Positions 44,012 through 52,558 of a stretch of DNA of 64,000 bases are shown one piece after another (position 1 is the stretch's first letter; the number at the start of each line of letters is the position of its first letter). The translations under genes were made by a program, and so were the position numbers. This stretch comes from Bacteroidales bacterium UBA6397 (GTDB lineage Bacteria; Bacteroidota; Bacteroidia; Bacteroidales; UBA932), in assembly GCA_002439875.1 (NCBI GenBank), contig DJQB01000017.1, forward strand, positions 1-64,000, in the 5' to 3' direction. The notes beneath the pieces were generated by a model. The model had not been told where the DNA came from, did not search any database, and was given only the letters and a program-made list of their open reading frames with translations.

Positions 44012-45505
44012 ATGACACGATTCTCGAATATGCACAGGTTGATTCCTCTTACCGTCGCACTGTTCCTGACACATCCCACCTCCGCGAAAGAACTCGGCGA
44101 CTGGTACGTTGAGATGGCAGGGATGGGATCAACAGCAAGGGCTCTGCCATTCTGGAGCCACACCAACAAGGGTGGAGTCTACCCTGAAACTTGTGGAGGT
44201 CTCCTCAGAGGAGGAATCAACGGGACGTGTTACGGGGTGAACTCCTTACGTCTTGATTGGGGAATAGGACTGGCCGGATACGCGGCGGCCGAGGGTAACA
44301 GCGAGGTACACAACAGCGACGGGAGCAGCCTTAGGGGGCTGATTCAGGAACTTTACATCGGAGCCGGTTGGAGAAAACTGAATCTTGACCTTGGAATACG
44401 CAGGCGGGCAACCGGGTTCGATGGGCTTTCAGTTACCGGCGGGAATCTCATGTGGACTGACAACTCGCTGAGCCTTCCTGGCTATCGTCTTCATTCAGAG
44501 TGGATAAGCGTTCCTTTCACAAGGGATGCGCTCGCTTTCAGGTTCGACTTCGGAGACTATGGACTTTGGGACAACAGGTATGTAAAACACACCCTGCTCC
44601 ACAATCAGGCTTTGTACTTTAAGCTGAACATAAGCAAAAGTTTTTCTTTTACTGGCGGTTTGGATCTTTGGTCACAATGGGGCGGGACTTCACCAGACCA
44701 TGGAAAGCAACCGCAACGGTTCTCCGACTATCTTAGGATTATGGTGGCGGCCAGTGGAGGAGATGGAGCGACGACCAGTGATCAGATCAATGCTTTAGGC
44801 AATCATCTTGGGCGCGAGTTGCTCCGCCTTGATCTGGACCAGGACAGGTGGCATCTAACTTTCCAACATGACAGACCTTTCGAGGACGGCTCCGGTGTAG
44901 GTTTCCAGAATTTTCCGGACGCTGTCAACACCTTGCATTTTTCTTTCAAAGACAAGGACCGGTGGGTCAGCGACGTGCTTTTGGAGTACATCTACACAAA
45001 ATGGCAGTCCGGAACACGGCATGACAGGCCGGCCACAGAAGAGGAGCTGAAAAGGAATCCTGACAAGAAGGTTTACATCGTAGGTGGCTGCGACAATTAT
45101 TTCAACAATGGTGAATATCAGTCAGCATGGACTTACAATGGACGTTCAATAGGGCTTCCTCTTTTCACTCTTACCCCTAAGGATGAGAATGGGATCACCA
45201 AGGGAGTGTCCAACAACAGAATCATCGCGTGGAATGTCGGTCTGGGAGGTAAAATATTCAGAAAAGTTCCCTACTTATTGAAAGTTACATACAGTAAGAA
45301 CTTCGGGAAGTACAGCCAATCGGACCCGTTCTATGATTCGGTTCCAAGGCAGGTTTCAGGAGCATTCGAGCTCACATTGCCTAAACGCGTAATCGGCAAC
45401 ACAGCCCTTCTGGGCATCGGCCTTTACGCAGACAAAGGATCCATTTACCCTGACAGCGCAGGCATCACGATCCGCCTTGGTTGGGGCGGGTTGCTCAGCC
45501 AATGA
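44012..45505 (+). CDS. Wzi-like capsule assembly outer-membrane protein
   Basis: A 497-residue secreted beta-barrel (signal at about 1-26, LIPLTVALFLTHPTSA). The start of the mature protein (GDWYVEMAGMGSTARALPFWSHTNKGGVYPE) and repeating strands match the Bacteroidota branch of the Wzi family, which holds capsule polysaccharide at the cell surface. No polysaccharide cluster is adjacent. The gene is alone on the plus strand. Confidence 0.78.
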   Translation: MTRFSNMHRLIPLTVALFLTHPTSAKELGDWYVEMAGMGSTARALPFWSHTNKGGVYPETCGGLLRGGINGTCYGVNSLRLDWGIGLAGYAAAEGNSEVHNSDGSSLRGLIQELYIGAGWRKLNLDLGIRRRATGFDGLSVTGGNLMWTDNSLSLPGYRLHSEWISVPFTRDALAFRFDFGDYGLWDNRYVKHTLLHNQALYFKLNISKSFSFTGGLDLWSQWGGTSPDHGKQPQRFSDYLRIMVAASGGDGATTSDQINALGNHLGRELLRLDLDQDRWHLTFQHDRPFEDGSGVGFQNFPDAVNTLHFSFKDKDRWVSDVLLEYIYTKWQSGTRHDRPATEEELKRNPDKKVYIVGGCDNYFNNGEYQSAWTYNGRSIGLPLFTLTPKDENGITKGVSNNRIIAWNVGLGGKIFRKVPYLLKVTYSKNFGKYSQSDPFYDSVPRQVSGAFELTLPKRVIGNTALLGIGLYADKGSIYPDSAGITIRLGWGGLLSQ

Positions 45506-45682
45506 CGCCGCCAACGCCGACGCGACCGACACCAGCTGCCCCGTGGAGGACAACTCACTAAATATAAGCCCATTACAACCCTCTACTCCACCCTATAACA
45601 GCACAAAGCACAGTATATTATCCAAGTAATATTCAAGCACTTAACCTTCACAACTTCCTGCGAAGAAGCAAGGGACTGGCTG

Positions 45683-45739
45683 TTGTTGAACGTACTTCAA
45701 CAAGTAAGGCGGAAGAAAAATCTTCTGCCTTACTTGTTG
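45683..45739. repeat. alternative hairpins abutting the tRNA-His 3' end
   Basis: CAACAAGTAAGGCGGAAGA (45698-45716) pairs with TCTTCTGCCTTACTTGTTG (45721-45739), 18 of 19 positions with an AAAA loop. A competing hairpin TTGTTGAA (45683-45690)/TTCAACAA (45696-45703) uses the same left arm. On the minus strand this lies directly after tRNA-His and shares its last bases with CCA. It probably terminates or processes the tRNA transcript. The rest of 45506-45682 shows nothing recognisable. Confidence 0.6.
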
Positions 45740-45814
45740 GGGTGCGATGTGGGGCTCGAACCCACGACACCCAGAACCACAATCTGGTGCTCTACCAACT
45801 GAACTAATCGCACC
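45738..45814 (-). tRNA. tRNA-His(GTG)
   Basis: Cloverleaf on the minus strand: encoded G-1, acceptor stem GTGCGAT/ATCGCAC, D arm GTTC...GAGC, anticodon stem CCAGA/TCTGG with loop reading GTG, T arm GTGGG TTCGAGC CCCAC, discriminator C73 opposite G-1, and encoded CCA. The G-1:C73 pair is the identity element of tRNA-His. It is the tRNA whose charging level would be sensed by the his leader elsewhere in the window. Confidence 0.96.
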
Positions 45815-45827
45815 GTGTTAGAGATTA

Positions 45828-45857
45828 CAAAGGTACGAAAAAATTTTACAATCGCAA
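45828..45857 (-). promoter_or_regulatory. promoter of tRNA-His
   Basis: Minus strand: TTG at about 45857-45855, 19-nt spacer, then TACCTTTG (45835-45828), a textbook Bacteroidetes promoter, with the tRNA 5' end 13 nt downstream. Confidence 0.6.
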
Positions 45858-45961
45858 GGGGCATAGCTATATTTTTTACAAAACTAAAGTCTCGAACATG
45901 CCGGCAAGAAAAAACATAAAGGGCAATTCGGGTAAGGACATTGCAAGTAATTCGTCAAGGG

Positions 45962-45994
45962 TTGCTGAAAATCCAATGCGTATTGTTATCTTTG
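45962..45994 (+). promoter_or_regulatory. promoter at the capA-like start
   Basis: TTG at 45962-45964 and TATCTTTG at 45987-45994 are spaced about 22 nt. The -7 box ends only 3 nt before the ATG at 45998, so the transcript would have almost no 5' leader. Confidence 0.45.
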
Positions 45995-45997
45995 TGC

Positions 45998-47176
45998 ATG
46001 CGGAAAATTCTGACATTCAGCCTTCTGTTTCTTACACTTGCAAGCTCTGCGGTAGGACAAGACCTCCGGGAGAGCTCTTTGCAGCTAAGTAGTAAGACGG
46101 AGCCATGTCTTATCAAAGGGCTGAACATTCGGCATCCATTCTTCCTTGCAACGGACACTGTCAGCGTTGTGATCATGGGAGACATGATGATGCATCGGGA
46201 CCAGATCGCGAACGCAAGAATCGGGGAAGACTCGTTCGATTTCTCGGAGTGTTTCCCAAAGATTGAGCGTCTGATCAAGGGAGCGGACATAGCCGTAGCC
46301 AACATGGAGTTCACCCTGGCCGGAAAACCATACACCGGCTACCCCTGCTTCTCAGCTCCGGACAGCTATGCGGAGGCGGTTGCGGAAAGTGGTGTGGACA
46401 TATTCCTGACCGCCAACAATCATATTCTTGACAAAGGGAGGAAAGGGGTCCGGAGGACTCTGGGAATATATTCAAAGATGGAGAAAGACGGGCGCGTCAG
46501 GCACACCGGTTCCTCTGTTTCCGCAAAGGATGACTCGCTGCGATTCCCGCTGAAGGTCGTTTCAAAGGGCATACGCCTCGCACTCATCAACTTCACCTAC
46601 GGCACGAACCGCGGCATTCCGGAAGAGTACCCTAAAGTCCACCGGATCGACACCTCCGAAATAGCCAGTGCGATCCAAAGGGCAAGGGAATCAGGAGCTG
46701 ACTTCATCATAGCGCTGCCACATTGGGGCAATGAATATGTCCTCAGACACTCAGCCTCGCAGGGCCGGTTGGCTAGTTGGCTGGCGGGGAAAGGATGCGA
46801 CGCCATCATTGGGGCGCACCCGCACGTGCTTCAGGACACCACGACTCTTGCTGTTCCTAAGGGTAAAGGCATCAAGGGCATGCCGGTGGTATATTCATTA
46901 GGAAATCTCATCTCGAACATGAGCGCTCCGAACACTCAGGTCGGGATGATGGTGACGCTGCGCTTCACGAAGGACTGGCTTGGGAACAAGAATATGCTGG
47001 AGCCGCTTCTGACGCTGACATGGTGCTCAAGGCCAGGCAACCTGACGCGCGGCTACACCACAATCCCAATCAAGGAATATGTCGGCAAACGCGACCTTTG
47101 GCTCAATCCATGGGACTACGACAAGATGATCGCCTCCTACGAGAGGGTAAAGAAAGAAACAGGAATAATTGATTGA
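45998..47176 (+). CDS. CapA-family (PGA_cap) metallophosphatase-like protein
   Basis: About 392 residues. The start at 45998 gives a proper signal peptide (MRKILTFSLLFLTLASSAVGQ). The domain has SVVIMGDMMMHRDQI, ADIAVANMEFTLAG, DIFLTANNHILDKG, HWGNEYVL and IIGAHPHVLQDT, the calcineurin-like fold found in CapA proteins of poly-gamma-glutamate capsule systems. Most members outside Bacilli have unknown substrates; no capBC genes are here. Its stop lies 2 nt before the phoH ATG. Confidence 0.85.
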   Translation: MRKILTFSLLFLTLASSAVGQDLRESSLQLSSKTEPCLIKGLNIRHPFFLATDTVSVVIMGDMMMHRDQIANARIGEDSFDFSECFPKIERLIKGADIAVANMEFTLAGKPYTGYPCFSAPDSYAEAVAESGVDIFLTANNHILDKGRKGVRRTLGIYSKMEKDGRVRHTGSSVSAKDDSLRFPLKVVSKGIRLALINFTYGTNRGIPEEYPKVHRIDTSEIASAIQRARESGADFIIALPHWGNEYVLRHSASQGRLASWLAGKGCDAIIGAHPHVLQDTTTLAVPKGKGIKGMPVVYSLGNLISNMSAPNTQVGMMVTLRFTKDWLGNKNMLEPLLTLTWCSRPGNLTRGYTTIPIKEYVGKRDLWLNPWDYDKMIASYERVKKETGIID

Positions 47177-47178
47177 CA

Positions 47179-48225
47179 ATGAAGAAAACCATAACGCTTG
47201 ACGCAATCGACCCCATCGAGATTTTCGGGGTCGGAAACAAGATACTCGAAGAGTTCTGCTCTTATTTTCATGGGCTTAAGATTGTCGCGAGAGGCAACGA
47301 GATCCACCTCGAAGGCAAAGAAAATGACATTCAGGAGTTTAACCAGAAATTCTCTGAGCTGATCGAGCGGCGGATGCACAAGATGAACCTCACGGCCTTT
47401 GATGTCGAGGACATCTTCGACGGGGAGAACTCGCCCAACAATTTCAAACTGAACGGGGAGGCGATCATCGTCCACAGTACTGAGGGCAAGCCGATAAAGG
47501 CCCGCAACAAGACCCAGCAGGAGATGGTCAAGGCCTATTTCGAGAACGATCTTGTCTTCGCCGTCGGCCCAGCCGGAACCGGAAAGACCTACGTGGCGAT
47601 AGCCCTGGCGGTAAGGGCGCTGAAGAACCGCGAGATCAAACGCATCATCCTGACACGTCCCGCAGTCGAGGCCGGGGAACGGCTCGGTTTTCTGCCCGGA
47701 GACCTGAAAGACAAGCTGGATCCGTACCTACAGCCACTTTACGATGCCCTTGGCGACATGATCCCGCCCAAAAGACTGCAGGAGTTCATCGAGGAAGGCA
47801 CCATACAGATTGCCCCGCTGGCCTACATGCGAGGCCGCACCCTGGACCGCGCCTGTGTCATCCTTGACGAGGCCCAGAACACTAACCTAGGTCAGCTGAA
47901 GATGTTCCTCACCCGAATGGGCATGAACGCCAAGTTCATCGTGACCGGTGACGCGACCCAGGTCGATCTCCCTCGCCGTGAGGATTCAGGACTGCTGCGC
48001 GGCATCAGCCTTCTCAAGAACCTCAAGGGCGTAAGCACCATCTTCTTCACCAACGAGGACATCGTCCGCCACCCGCTTGTCAGCAAGATTGTCAAGGCGT
48101 TCGACCGCAAGGAGGCCGAGGAATCAGCCGATGCTTCCGGGACTGCCGGAACTGCCGAGATCGTCTGGGCCACCGGAACCGCCGGGGCTATAGAGGGAAA
48201 TGATGGACAGAGCCGTCAAGGCTGA
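47179..48225 (+). CDS. phoH: PhoH-family ATPase
   Basis: 348 residues: an N-terminal KH-like region (about 10-100), then the PhoH P-loop ATPase (GPAGTGKTYVAIALAV, RPAVEAGERLGFLPGDL, CVILDEAQNT, VTGDATQVDLP). PhoH proteins act on RNA, for example with YbeY in ribosome quality control. The last about 30 residues (SADASGTAGTAEIVWATGTAG) are a low-complexity Gly/Ala/Thr tail not typical of the family. The ATG at 47179 is preferred over a TTG at 47173. Confidence 0.93.
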   Translation: MKKTITLDAIDPIEIFGVGNKILEEFCSYFHGLKIVARGNEIHLEGKENDIQEFNQKFSELIERRMHKMNLTAFDVEDIFDGENSPNNFKLNGEAIIVHSTEGKPIKARNKTQQEMVKAYFENDLVFAVGPAGTGKTYVAIALAVRALKNREIKRIILTRPAVEAGERLGFLPGDLKDKLDPYLQPLYDALGDMIPPKRLQEFIEEGTIQIAPLAYMRGRTLDRACVILDEAQNTNLGQLKMFLTRMGMNAKFIVTGDATQVDLPRREDSGLLRGISLLKNLKGVSTIFFTNEDIVRHPLVSKIVKAFDRKEAEESADASGTAGTAEIVWATGTAGAIEGNDGQSRQG

Positions 48226-48278
48226 AAAATCCGCCAAGGCTTCGTGGCGGACAAACCGCTGACTATCAGCCATTAAAG

Positions 48279-48315
48279 CAATCACCTCCAGCCCGATTCG
48301 ACTGGAGGTGATTTA
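48279..48315. terminator. bidirectional terminator between phoH and the TPR gene
   Basis: AATCACCTCCAG and CTGGAGGTGATT form a perfect 12-bp stem around a 10-nt loop between convergent genes, with AT-rich flanks. Both transcripts could end here. Confidence 0.8.
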
Positions 48316-48383
48316 GTTATTTGCTGTATATCAAGCATTTATCCGCCACAGCTGTTTGCCATGACGGGTTACGCTCTGACCGG

Positions 48384-49703
48384 TTAGTTGTTCAGAAGGG
48401 CGTTGTACTTCTCGTAGCCGGCCTGGTACTTAGGGTCCTGGTCACGGAAACGATAGTAGATCTGCTTGAGGTACTCGGCGATGGTTGACTTGATGGCAGG
48501 ATCCTCGCAGACAACATAGGCCTGCTCAAATGGCTCGATGCACTTCTTCAATGTCACCTCGAAATCCTGCACGAGAGCCATGTACTTGGTGTCGTCAAGC
48601 TCGTTCTGGGCTTTCTCCTGAAGTTCAAGAGCCTTGTCATAGTACATCTGACCCTTTCCTATGTAGGCGTACACATACTTTGGATCCTTGGCGGCGGACT
48701 CGTCATAAGCCTTAGCGGCCTTGTCCAGATCACCGAGCTGCTTGTAGGCCTGTCCCTCAACATAATAGAGGGAAGCGTTGTCAGGGGAAGTGGTCTTGGC
48801 CTGCTGGAGGAGTTCGAAGAGCCTGTCTGTGCCCTCACCGCTGGTCATGTAGTAGTTGATGAGGCCGAAAACGATGCTCTCGCTTGTCGGGAATTTCTGG
48901 AATCCCTGCTCAAGATAATCCTTTGCGGATGCTTTTCCGGCAGCGGTGGTGTCAATGTGTGAAACGCAGTCAGAAAGCTTGGCGAACACCTCACCATTGT
49001 CTCCATAGTAACCGTAGCCAAGGCACTTGTCAAACATATCTTTTGCCTTGGAGAAGTTTCCGGTGTTCCAGGACGTGAAGGCGGCGTTGTACAGAGAGTT
49101 TGTGTCGATCTGGGCGTATGGCTTCTGGGCTGCTGCCTTATAGGCTGCCTCGAAATACTCCTCAGCCTTCTTCACGTCACCGAGGGTGTAGGCGTTGTAG
49201 GCCTCTTGGTTCAGCTTCTCGGAGATTGTCTTGATCCCTGCGCTGATGTCATTGTCTTTGCTGTGTTTCACGTCAAGCTCGTAAGCCTTCTTGTAGGCCT
49301 CAAGAGCCTTACGAAGGGCATCCTCGACAACTGGCTTGACAACTTCAATCACAGAAAGCTGACCATTGGAGTTGAAGTAGAGGTTTTTGTTCTCATAGAC
49401 CTGCTTAGTGTACTGTGTTCCGTTAAGTGTGACGGTCTCCACAGATGTAGGCTTCTCACCTCCCATTGAAAGTTGGAGGGCGTTCATGTCGGCACCTAAC
49501 CAAACATTTCCGGCAGGAGCGCCGTAAGCGTCGACATAAGCCTGGGCAAGTTTCATCCAAGTGGCCACCTTGGTAGCCTTTTTCGCATTCTGGGAAGCAG
49601 TGATGGCACTCTCGACCGCCTTGGCGGCTGAGTTCACGTTAGACTGGGCATCCGCTACCTGGAAGGAAGCGAGCAATGCCAAAACAATCAATGTCTTTTT
49701 CAT
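48384..49703 (-). CDS. secreted TPR-repeat protein
   Basis: 439 residues with signal peptide (MKKTLIVLALLASFQVADAQ). Tandem tetratricopeptide-like helices run through most of it (YTLGDVKKAEEYFEAAYKAAA, SWNTGNFSKAKDMFDKCLGYGY, EGQAYKQLGDLDKAAKAYDESAAKDP, YIGKGQMYYDKALELQEK). Such periplasmic scaffolds are abundant in Bacteroidota; no specific role is evident. It lies 31 nt downstream of gyrA on the same strand. Confidence 0.8.
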   Translation of the reverse strand: MKKTLIVLALLASFQVADAQSNVNSAAKAVESAITASQNAKKATKVATWMKLAQAYVDAYGAPAGNVWLGADMNALQLSMGGEKPTSVETVTLNGTQYTKQVYENKNLYFNSNGQLSVIEVVKPVVEDALRKALEAYKKAYELDVKHSKDNDISAGIKTISEKLNQEAYNAYTLGDVKKAEEYFEAAYKAAAQKPYAQIDTNSLYNAAFTSWNTGNFSKAKDMFDKCLGYGYYGDNGEVFAKLSDCVSHIDTTAAGKASAKDYLEQGFQKFPTSESIVFGLINYYMTSGEGTDRLFELLQQAKTTSPDNASLYYVEGQAYKQLGDLDKAAKAYDESAAKDPKYVYAYIGKGQMYYDKALELQEKAQNELDDTKYMALVQDFEVTLKKCIEPFEQAYVVCEDPAIKSTIAEYLKQIYYRFRDQDPKYQAGYEKYNALLNN

Positions 49704-49734
49704 GATTATCGGTATTTAGTTGTTTCCAAATAAA

Positions 49735-52260
49735 CTATTCCTTAGGTGTCTCGGAACCCTCCTCGGCAACCTGCTGTTCCTCATCACCACCCTTCTCGAC
49801 AGTCGAAATCGCGGCAATCGAATCACCGTTCTTTATGTTGATCAGTTTCACGCCCTGGGTGGCCCTTCCTGCCACTCTGATGTCGGAGACTGCCATCCTG
49901 ATGGTGAGGCCTGACTTCTCGATGATCATCAGATCATTGTTCTCGGTCACGTTCTTTATGGCAATCAACTTGCCTGTCTTCTCGGTGATGTTGATGGTCT
50001 TGACACCCTTTCCTCCCCTCTTGGTGATCCTGTACTCATCAAAGTCTGTCCTCTTGCCATAGCCGTTCTCACTTACCACAAGGACGGTGTGTTCGGCGGC
50101 ATCTTCGGCTTTAGGATCGTAGTTGATGGCTCCGATGACCTCATCGTCGTCTTCAATATTAATGCCACGCACACCTGTGGAGTTCCTTCCCATAGGGCGG
50201 GCATCCGTCTCATCAAAGCGGCAGCAGCGTCCGTCACGGGCGGCAATGAATATCTCCTCGCTGCCGTTGGTGAGCAAAGCCTCAACGAGTTCATCACCTT
50301 CACGGAGATTGACGGCGTTCACGCCGGCCGTCCTTGGGTGTGAATATGCCTCCAGGGACGTCTTCTTGATTATCCCCCTCTTGGTGATGAGCACGATGTT
50401 GTTGCCGTTCACATATTCAGGATCCTTGAGGGTCTTGACGTTGATGTATGCCAAGATCTTGTCATCCGGGATGCTGAGCACGTTCTGGATTGCGCGTCCT
50501 TTTGAAGCCCTTGAGCCTTCCGGAATCTCATAGACCTTGAGCCAGTAGCAACGTCCTGTCTGTGTGAAGAGAAGCATCGTCGAATGCATGTTCGCGATGT
50601 AGATGTGGTCGATGAAATCCTCGTCCCTTGTCGCGCTTCCCTTCATTCCGACTCCACCGCGCGCCTGGGTGCGGTACTCGGTCAGAGGGGTCCTCTTGAT
50701 GTAGCCCAGATGGGAGATCGTGATGACCATGTCCTCGTCGGCATAGAAGTCCTCCGGGTTGAACTCACCAGCGGAAGGGCGGATCTCTGTCCTTCTCGGA
50801 TCAGCGTATTTGTTCTTGAGTTCTATGGTCTCTGCCTTGATGACCTTCATCTGCTCCTCGACGCTGCCGAGGATCTCATTGCAGCGGGCAATGAATTTCT
50901 CAAGCTCCTCATACTCAGCCTGAAGTTTCTCCCTTTCCAGTCCGGTCAGCTGACGGAGCCTCATCTCCACAATGGCTGTCGCCTGTGCGTCCGTGAACCC
51001 GAAACGGGAGATCAACTCGGACTTGGCCTCGTCCACATTGGCGGAATGCCTGATGATGTGGATGATCTCGTCGATGACATCAATGGCTTTCAGCAGACCT
51101 TCAAGGATGTGTGCCCTCTTCTGAGCCTTCTCCAACTCAAACTTGGTCCTACGGATGATGACATCGTGGCGAAACTCCACAAAGTTGGCAATCATATCCT
51201 TGAGGGACAGAGTCCTTGGACGTCCCTTGACAAGGGCGACATTATTGAACGCGAAACTGGACTGGAGTTGAGTGTACTTGAACAGGGTGTTGAGCACGAC
51301 GTTGGAGTTACAGCCCTGCTTTACCCTGATCACGACACGGACACCCTCGCGGGATGTCTCATCGTTGATGTAAGTTATGCCCTCGATCTTCTTGTCCTCG
51401 ACCATCTGGCCGATCTTCTCGATCATCTCCTTCTTGTTGACCATGTACGGAATTTCGGTAACGACGATGGTCTCACGACCATTGTCGGCGACCTCGATCT
51501 CGGTCTTGGCGCGGACAACAACCTTGCCGCGGCCCGTTTCATAGGCCTCCTTAATCCCACCAACACCCATGATGATGCCACCGGTAGGGAAATCCGGTCC
51601 TTTGATGTGCTGCATCAGGCCGTCAGTGTCGATGTCAGGGTTATCTATGTAGGCGCAGATTGCATCGCAGCATTCGCCAAGATTGTGCGGAGCCATGTTC
51701 GTGGCCATACCAACAGCAATACCAGACGATCCGTTCAGCAGGAGCAGCGGAGCCTTTGTAGGCAGAACAGTAGGTTCTTCCTCGGTGTCATCAAAGTTAA
51801 GGGTCATATCCACAGTGTTCTTGTCGATGTCGGCAAGAACGTCGTCTGTCATCTTCTGAAGTTTGGCCTCGGTATACCTCATGGCCGCGACAGGGTCACC
51901 GTCCATAGATCCGAAGTTACCCTGACCGAAGATCATCGGGTAACGCTGGTTCCAAGGCTGCGCGAGTCTGGCAAGGGCATCATACACACTGGAGTCGCCG
52001 TGCGGATGGTACTTGCCGAGCACTTCTCCAACTATCTTGGCGCACTTACGTGTCGGTCCTGAATACGACAGTCCGAGGCCGTCCATACCGAACAGAACCC
52101 TTCTCTGCACAGGCTTCAGACCATCCCTGACATCCGGCAAAGCACGCGAGACGATGACGGACATCGAATAGTCGATGTACGCGGTACGCATCTCATGGTC
52201 GATCTCAACCGGTTCGATGATGCCGGTCTGGCCGTCCTCTTTCTTTTCCTCAATATCCAT
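49735..52260 (-). CDS. gyrA: DNA gyrase subunit A
   Basis: 841 residues. The breakage-reunion domain contains RALPDVRDGLKPVQRRVLFGM and the catalytic tyrosine in AAMRYTEAKL; the quinolone-determining stretch KYHPHGDSSVYDALARLAQ keeps Ser and Asp at the positions equivalent to E. coli 83 and 87, that is, without the usual resistance changes. Six C-terminal beta-pinwheel blades follow, with the GyrA box region QARGGVGMKG. The tail is acidic and Glu-rich. The promoter box is at 52294. Confidence 0.97.
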   Translation of the reverse strand: MDIEEKKEDGQTGIIEPVEIDHEMRTAYIDYSMSVIVSRALPDVRDGLKPVQRRVLFGMDGLGLSYSGPTRKCAKIVGEVLGKYHPHGDSSVYDALARLAQPWNQRYPMIFGQGNFGSMDGDPVAAMRYTEAKLQKMTDDVLADIDKNTVDMTLNFDDTEEEPTVLPTKAPLLLLNGSSGIAVGMATNMAPHNLGECCDAICAYIDNPDIDTDGLMQHIKGPDFPTGGIIMGVGGIKEAYETGRGKVVVRAKTEIEVADNGRETIVVTEIPYMVNKKEMIEKIGQMVEDKKIEGITYINDETSREGVRVVIRVKQGCNSNVVLNTLFKYTQLQSSFAFNNVALVKGRPRTLSLKDMIANFVEFRHDVIIRRTKFELEKAQKRAHILEGLLKAIDVIDEIIHIIRHSANVDEAKSELISRFGFTDAQATAIVEMRLRQLTGLEREKLQAEYEELEKFIARCNEILGSVEEQMKVIKAETIELKNKYADPRRTEIRPSAGEFNPEDFYADEDMVITISHLGYIKRTPLTEYRTQARGGVGMKGSATRDEDFIDHIYIANMHSTMLLFTQTGRCYWLKVYEIPEGSRASKGRAIQNVLSIPDDKILAYINVKTLKDPEYVNGNNIVLITKRGIIKKTSLEAYSHPRTAGVNAVNLREGDELVEALLTNGSEEIFIAARDGRCCRFDETDARPMGRNSTGVRGINIEDDDEVIGAINYDPKAEDAAEHTVLVVSENGYGKRTDFDEYRITKRGGKGVKTINITEKTGKLIAIKNVTENNDLMIIEKSGLTIRMAVSDIRVAGRATQGVKLINIKNGDSIAAISTVEKGGDEEQQVAEEGSETPKE

Positions 52261-52293
52261 ATCGTGATGTTGAATACATTATAGTTAAACACG

Positions 52294-52301
52294 CAAATTT
52301 A
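52294..52301 (-). promoter_or_regulatory. -7 box for gyrA
   Basis: The minus strand reads TAAATTTG, 33 nt upstream of the gyrA ATG. Confidence 0.5.
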
Positions 52302-52365
52302 GCAAAAAAAACCGAGAGAGACAACATTGACTCTAAACACTATTCTCGGCAAAAAATATTTCAGT

Positions 52366-52404
52366 GCTTGTGCCGCGCTTTGGCACAAAGACGCCCTACC
52401 TTTG
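52366..52404 (+). promoter_or_regulatory. dyad element and -7 box before a small ORF
   Basis: TTGTGCC (52368-52374) and GGCACAA (52382-52388) form a 7-bp dyad, followed by TACCTTTG (52397-52404). The 24-nt block 52366-52389 recurs with 22 identical positions at 56087-56110 before a transposase remnant, again followed by a TAnnTTTG box. It looks like a promoter with an operator. Confidence 0.6.
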
Positions 52405-52429
52405 CATCAGAAACAAAACAACAAAAGTC

Positions 52430-52558
52430 ATGAGAAACACTGAATATAATCTTGAAAAACTCGCCTCAATGATCTCATCGGAATCATCATTCACCGCCCT
52501 TATCGAGATAATGGGCGACATGGGGCTGGAGTTAGAAGGTGCGGTTAAGGGCGCATAA
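52430..52558 (+). CDS. small ORF of unknown function (42 aa)
   Basis: ATG at 52430, 26 nt after a good -7 box, gives a 42-residue acidic protein starting MRNTEYNLEKLASMISSESS and containing ALIEIMGDMGLELEG. The stop abuts the convergent clpC stop. I do not recognise a family. Its helical, amphipathic look and the operator-like dyad could fit a small regulator or antitoxin fragment, but this is a guess. Confidence 0.4.
   Translation: MRNTEYNLEKLASMISSESSFTALIEIMGDMGLELEGAVKGA

Noticed and set aside
50584..52062. 492-residue plus-strand open frame opposite gyrA
   Set aside because: Antisense shadow of gyrA; rich in His, Asp and Leu from reversed codons, with no domain.
52382..52405. sigma-54-like TGGCAC ... 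TTGC upstream of the 42-codon ORF
   Set aside because: The spacing between the two parts is far longer than the fixed spacing of sigma-54 promoters, so it is better explained as a dyad followed by a -7 box.
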